In this document: positions 60,566 through 64,000 of the stretch, one piece after another
Numbering within the stretch: position 1 is the first letter of the stretch
How the letters are laid out: each line of letters begins with the position of its first letter
Origin: Chromatocurvus sp964613795
Lineage (GTDB): Bacteria; Pseudomonadota; Gammaproteobacteria; Pseudomonadales; Halieaceae
DNA: 64,000 bases
Assembly: GCA_964613795.1 (NCBI GenBank)
Contig: CAZTJR010000004.1
Coordinates: forward strand, 62,001 to 126,000
Direction: 5' to 3'
Notes under the pieces: generated by a model
The model's input: the letters and a program-made list of their open reading frames with translations, nothing else
Told to the model about the DNA's origin: nothing
Databases searched by the model: none
Program-made: the position numbers and the translations under genes

Positions 60566-62824
60566 TCAGGCGCTGAGTTGCTTGCCGATGGGCAGCTCAC
60601 GGATGCGCCGACCGGTAGCCGCAAAGATGGCGTTGCACAGCGCCGGCGCAAAAGGCGGCGTTCCCGGTTCGCCAACCCCCGCCGGCGGCGCCTCGCTGTC
60701 GACCACTTCCACATCAATGGATGCCGGACTGCGCGGCATGCGCGCCACTTGGTAATCGTCGTAGTTCGACTGCTGTACCGCTCCCTTGTCCACGGTGATC
60801 GCAGCATCCAGCGCCGCGCTCAGTCCAAACACCGATCCACCCTCCATCTGGTTGCGCACCGAGTCGCGGTTGACCACAGTGCCGGCATCCACGACCACCC
60901 AGGCCTTTGGAATCGCCAGCTCGCCGCTCTCGCTGACCGTCACTTCCACCACCGTGGCGACGTAGCTCAGGAAACTGCGGTGGACCGCCAGGCCAAGCCC
61001 TGATCCCTCGGGCATGGCGCGGCCCCAGCCCGCCAGATCGGTAGCGCGGCGCAGCACATGCTTGAGCCGCGCAGTGTCAAAGGGGTAGGCGTCGGTGTCA
61101 GCGCCATAGTTGGCAAACTTGGAGCCTTCGGCCGCAAAGTCGATCAGGCGATCCGGGCCGATGGCCTCGAGCAGGAAGTCGCGGTGGTCACGCCCGGCGG
61201 CGTCCGCCAGCTCGGCCATGAATGACTGGCTGGCAAAGCAGTGGTAGATATTGGCCACCGAGCGCATCCAGCCGATGCGCAGCTGCGCGGGCACACGCCC
61301 CGTCTCGACCTGGATGTGGGGCAATGCATTGGGCGGGTCACGCAGGCCCAGATCAGTCTCGAACCCCGGTTCCTCGGCTCCCGCCACAAAGGTGGACTGG
61401 ATCGTGGGAAAAGTGGAGCGATGGCGCCAGGCCTGAAGGCGTCCCGCGTCGTCGAGACCCGCCTCGAGGCGCTGTGCGCTTACGGTGTGGTAGAAGCCGT
61501 GGCGGATATCGTCCTCACGGCGCCACTGCACACGCACCGTGCGTCCTGTCGTATGCGCCAGGTAGGCCGCTTCCGCGGCAAAATCCGGCTTGGACTTGCG
61601 GCCGAAGCCGCCGCCCAGCAGCGTGACATGCACCCGCACCTGGCTCTCATCGAGCCCCAGCATGCCGGCAATCAGGCTCTGGTCGGCCTGCGGATTCTGG
61701 GTGCAGGACCACAGCTCGAGCACGCCGTCGGCAAAGCGCGCGCTGGCCGCCGGTGGCTCCATGGGCGCCTGCGCCAGGTGGGGCACGTAATACCTCGCCG
61801 TATGCGTTTTTGCCGCGGCCTTCAGCGCCGCATCAACGTCGCCCTTCGTATAATGCACGTCGCCGGGCTGCTCGTTGGCTGCCTCCATCTGCTCGCGGAA
61901 TGCGGCCGAGCTGTAGCCGTCGTTCGGCGACGCGGTCCAGGTAATGACGAGCTTCTCGCAGCCCTTCTGAGCCGCCCAGGTGTTGCTGGCAAGGACGGCA
62001 ACACCGCCCAGCGGCCGGAACTGCACCGGGGCCTCCGTGTTCGCGGGCATCTCGATGACGTCGATCACGCCGGGCACCTTGCGTGCCTCGGCAGCGTCGA
62101 CGGACTCCACGGCCGACAGCACCACGGGTGGCCGCGCAATGACGGCGACCACAGCATCTTCCAAGCGGACATCGGCGGCAAAGGCGGCCTTGCCCGTCAG
62201 TATGTCCGCCATATCGACAATCGGCTTGCCCTCGCCGATATAGCGCCAGTCCTTGCGCGCCTTGACCGACACCGCATCCACGGGTGGCGGCTGCCGGTCT
62301 GCGACCGCGGCGGCGAGATCGGCAAAATCGAGAGTCCGGCCGGAGGGCAGATGACGCGCCTTGTGCTGCTCGACCACGCAGTCCGTCGGCGCAACCCCCC
62401 ACTGCTCGGCCGCCACGTCGCGCAGCATGTGCCGCACGGTAGCGCCTGCAAGTCGCAGACGCTGGAGATTGAAGCGGATGCTGCGCGAGCCGTCCGTGTT
62501 CTGGTCACCGTAGCGCTTGTCGCCGAGCGCCTGCTCGATCGCGATGCGCTGCCAGTCTGCCTCGAGCTCATCGGCCACAATCTGCGCCACGGCGGTGCGC
62601 GCGTGCTGGCCCATTTCCGAGCGATGGCAGGTAATGACCACGGTACCGTCGGCCTGCAGAGCAATGAACAAGCGCGCGTCGCTGTCGGCCTCAGCGGCCT
62701 CAGCCGCTACCGCCGTGGCCGAGGGCCCCTGCCGGGTCAGCAACGGCAGCGCGAACACGGCGACACCGGTAACCGCGCCGGTCTTCAGGAACTTGCGGCG
62801 CGACAGGTCAAGATAGCGGCTCAT
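60566..62824 (-). CDS. IorB-like molybdopterin-binding aldehyde/isoquinoline oxidoreductase subunit
   Basis: The large catalytic subunit of a xanthine-dehydrogenase-family enzyme, exported by the Tat route (SRRKFLKTGAVTGVAVFALP). Seen: the first molybdopterin motif CHRSEMGQHARTAVAQIVAD, GGGFGRKSKPDFAAEAAYLA, and the C-terminal GVGEPGTPPFAPALCNAIFA with the Glu that is the general base. 752 residues match the single-chain IorB group rather than XdhB. It overlaps the 2Fe-2S subunit gene by 4 nt. Confidence 0.9.
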   Translation of the reverse strand: MSRYLDLSRRKFLKTGAVTGVAVFALPLLTRQGPSATAVAAEAAEADSDARLFIALQADGTVVITCHRSEMGQHARTAVAQIVADELEADWQRIAIEQALGDKRYGDQNTDGSRSIRFNLQRLRLAGATVRHMLRDVAAEQWGVAPTDCVVEQHKARHLPSGRTLDFADLAAAVADRQPPPVDAVSVKARKDWRYIGEGKPIVDMADILTGKAAFAADVRLEDAVVAVIARPPVVLSAVESVDAAEARKVPGVIDVIEMPANTEAPVQFRPLGGVAVLASNTWAAQKGCEKLVITWTASPNDGYSSAAFREQMEAANEQPGDVHYTKGDVDAALKAAAKTHTARYYVPHLAQAPMEPPAASARFADGVLELWSCTQNPQADQSLIAGMLGLDESQVRVHVTLLGGGFGRKSKPDFAAEAAYLAHTTGRTVRVQWRREDDIRHGFYHTVSAQRLEAGLDDAGRLQAWRHRSTFPTIQSTFVAGAEEPGFETDLGLRDPPNALPHIQVETGRVPAQLRIGWMRSVANIYHCFASQSFMAELADAAGRDHRDFLLEAIGPDRLIDFAAEGSKFANYGADTDAYPFDTARLKHVLRRATDLAGWGRAMPEGSGLGLAVHRSFLSYVATVVEVTVSESGELAIPKAWVVVDAGTVVNRDSVRNQMEGGSVFGLSAALDAAITVDKGAVQQSNYDDYQVARMPRSPASIDVEVVDSEAPPAGVGEPGTPPFAPALCNAIFAATGRRIRELPIGKQLSA

Positions 62825-63276
62825 GATGCATTCTCCGCCAGATCAAGAAGCGCGGCCTTGATACGGGGATAGGTACCACAGCGGCAGAGATTACCCTGCA
62901 TGGCATTGTCGATCTCCGCTGACGACGGCGTCGGGTTATCGCTCAATAGTGACGAGGCCTGCATGATCTGCCCGGGCTGGCAGTAGCCGCACTGCGGCAC
63001 CTGATGCTCCGCCCAGGCCCGCTGTACCGGATGATCGCCGTTCGCGGCCAGCCCTTCAATGGTCGTGATCTCGCGGTTGGCCGCTTCGGAGAGCGGGACG
63101 CTGCAGGAGCGCCGGGCTTTGCCGTCGATATGCACCGTGCATGCGCCGCAGAGCCCGGCACCGCAGCCGAACTTGGTGCCGGTGAGGCTGGCGATATCGC
63201 GCAGATACCACAGCAGGGGCATATCGCCCGCTACCGCCGTGCGATGCGTTTCCCCGTTTATCGTCAATTCAATCAT
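62821..63276 (-). CDS. IorA-like 2Fe-2S subunit
   Basis: The electron-transfer subunit of the molybdenum hydroxylase, 151 residues. Seen: the plant-type 2Fe-2S site TKFGCGAGLCGACTVHIDGK with the later Cys in SCSVPLSEA, and the second cluster's CGYCQPGQIMQASSLL and GNLCRCGTYPRIKAALLDLA. Coupled to the IorB-like gene by a 4-nt overlap. Its N-terminus has no signal, as expected for a partner carried out by the Tat-tagged subunit. Confidence 0.93.
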   Translation of the reverse strand: MIELTINGETHRTAVAGDMPLLWYLRDIASLTGTKFGCGAGLCGACTVHIDGKARRSCSVPLSEAANREITTIEGLAANGDHPVQRAWAEHQVPQCGYCQPGQIMQASSLLSDNPTPSSAEIDNAMQGNLCRCGTYPRIKAALLDLAENAS

Positions 63277-63527
63277 GTGTCATCCCCTTGCATCGCTCAC
63301 CCGCATTTGCCTGTGCGTATTTTCAGACACTAGCATACCCCACTCCAGCGCCGAACCATTCCGGGAACAGATCACCCGGAGCCGGATGTAGCCCTTGCGT
63401 GGGGTAGCGCGCATCCACGACTGCAACGCTGCCGAGCCTTCCTGTCACACTCGCACGCCTGCTCATTGCCTCGCCGGCGCCAGACCGGCATGTTAGCCTC
63501 TGTTGTCCGTTCGCCAGCTGCTCAGCC
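63277..63527. other. Intergenic region upstream of the IorA-like gene (251 bp)
   Basis: No gene is visible. It must hold the promoters of the IorAB-like pair (minus strand) and of the membrane protein on the plus strand; I see no recognisable operator. Confidence 0.4.
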
Positions 63528-64000
63528 ATGCGCTTCACCGCTCTCGACAGTCGCCGCACCTGCCTCCTCGCTCTCTGCATACTCGGGCCGGCGCTTGCGT
63601 GGATGGGGGTGCTTGACAAGCTCTCGGAGCAGAGCCTGGACAGCGCACTGCTGGCCACCGGCGCCGCCTATGCCAGCGCCAGGGGGATCAATGCGCTGGT
63701 CTCCGTGATGCAGGGCACGGAGGTGCATGCGGTCATGCTGACAGTAGCCGCGGGTGAAGTTCTCGACCCGATCAACGACCTGATAGAACGGATTTCCACG
63801 CTGTTTCTGTTTGCGCTGGGGTCGCTTGCGCTACAGAAAATTCTGCTGCTGCTGGCCGCAGAACGCGCGTTCAACCTGCTGCTGACACTTGCCGCCACGG
63901 TTTCCGCTATCACGCTGCTGCAGCCGCAGCGCAACGGTGGCGTGGCCAATGCTGTGCTGCGCCTGTTTCTGGTGACGCTGTTCCTGCGCTTTGCCCTGGG
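63528..64000 (+). CDS. Hypothetical multi-pass membrane protein, 5' part (runs off the window)
   Basis: The frame is open from ATG 63528 to the right edge, at least 157 residues. Seen: a hydrophobic first segment (TCLLALCILGPALAWMG), a long soluble loop (residues about 25-85, with GEVLDPINDLIERISTLF), and further membrane segments (LFALGSLALQKILLLLAA; FNLLLTLAATVSAITLLQ; LRLFLVTLFLRFALG). I do not recognise the family. The start is uncertain. Confidence 0.7.
   Translation, partial: MRFTALDSRRTCLLALCILGPALAWMGVLDKLSEQSLDSALLATGAAYASARGINALVSVMQGTEVHAVMLTVAAGEVLDPINDLIERISTLFLFALGSLALQKILLLLAAERAFNLLLTLAATVSAITLLQPQRNGGVANAVLRLFLVTLFLRFAL

Overview
The window comes from a GC-rich, flagellated, Gram-negative gammaproteobacterium. 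It is most like a marine Halieaceae/OM60-type or a related Pseudomonas-like lineage: the flagellar gene order follows Pseudomonas, and PA2778/PA2779-type genes, TonB receptors and ectoine catabolism genes are present. The taxonomic placement is inferred from gene content, not measured. No tRNA, rRNA, CRISPR array, insertion sequence or prophage was seen. Three 100-N scaffold gaps lie inside genes at 21127, 56684 and 58030.

1-20.7 kb: motility and c-di-GMP. On the minus strand, flgBCDEFGHIJKL is followed by fliC, flaG, fliD, fliS, fliT, a PilZ-like gene and the 5' part of a FleQ-like sigma-54 activator that has no N-terminal sensory domain. flgA diverges from flgB and is followed by flgM, flgN and a YcgR-type PilZ brake. 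Two diguanylate cyclases come next. The promoter hierarchy can be read directly: sigma-54 sites face away from each other upstream of flgB and flgA, and sigma-28 sites lie upstream of fliC and flgM.

20.7-32.8 kb: redox and detoxification. This part holds a DsrE-like exported protein, a TsdA-type thiosulfate dehydrogenase, an SDR, a GST and fumarate reductase frdABCD. An exported catalase-peroxidase (KatG) diverges from frdA. A uracil-DNA glycosylase, an MBL hydrolase and a YghU-type GST follow.

32.9-47.9 kb: mixed housekeeping and accessory genes. These are a DUF3667 protein, NTF2-like proteins, an SDR, a DUF1295 protein, and a TonB receptor / PHP-remnant / PhoD phosphatase group. Then come DNA polymerase IV, rhodanese, Dps, the PA2778/PA2779 pair, RNase HI with a hybrid-binding domain, a gamma-glutamylcyclotransferase-like protein and a DUF1415 protein.

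47.9-53.1 kb: a compact ectoine-degradation operon, doeB2-doeD-doeA-doeC. 53.3-64 kb: PpnN nucleosidase, an FKBP, fumC (broken by a gap), a TonB receptor (broken by a gap), a decayed RimK-like ATP-grasp gene, XdhC, the IorAB-like molybdenum hydroxylase, and a partial membrane protein at the right edge.
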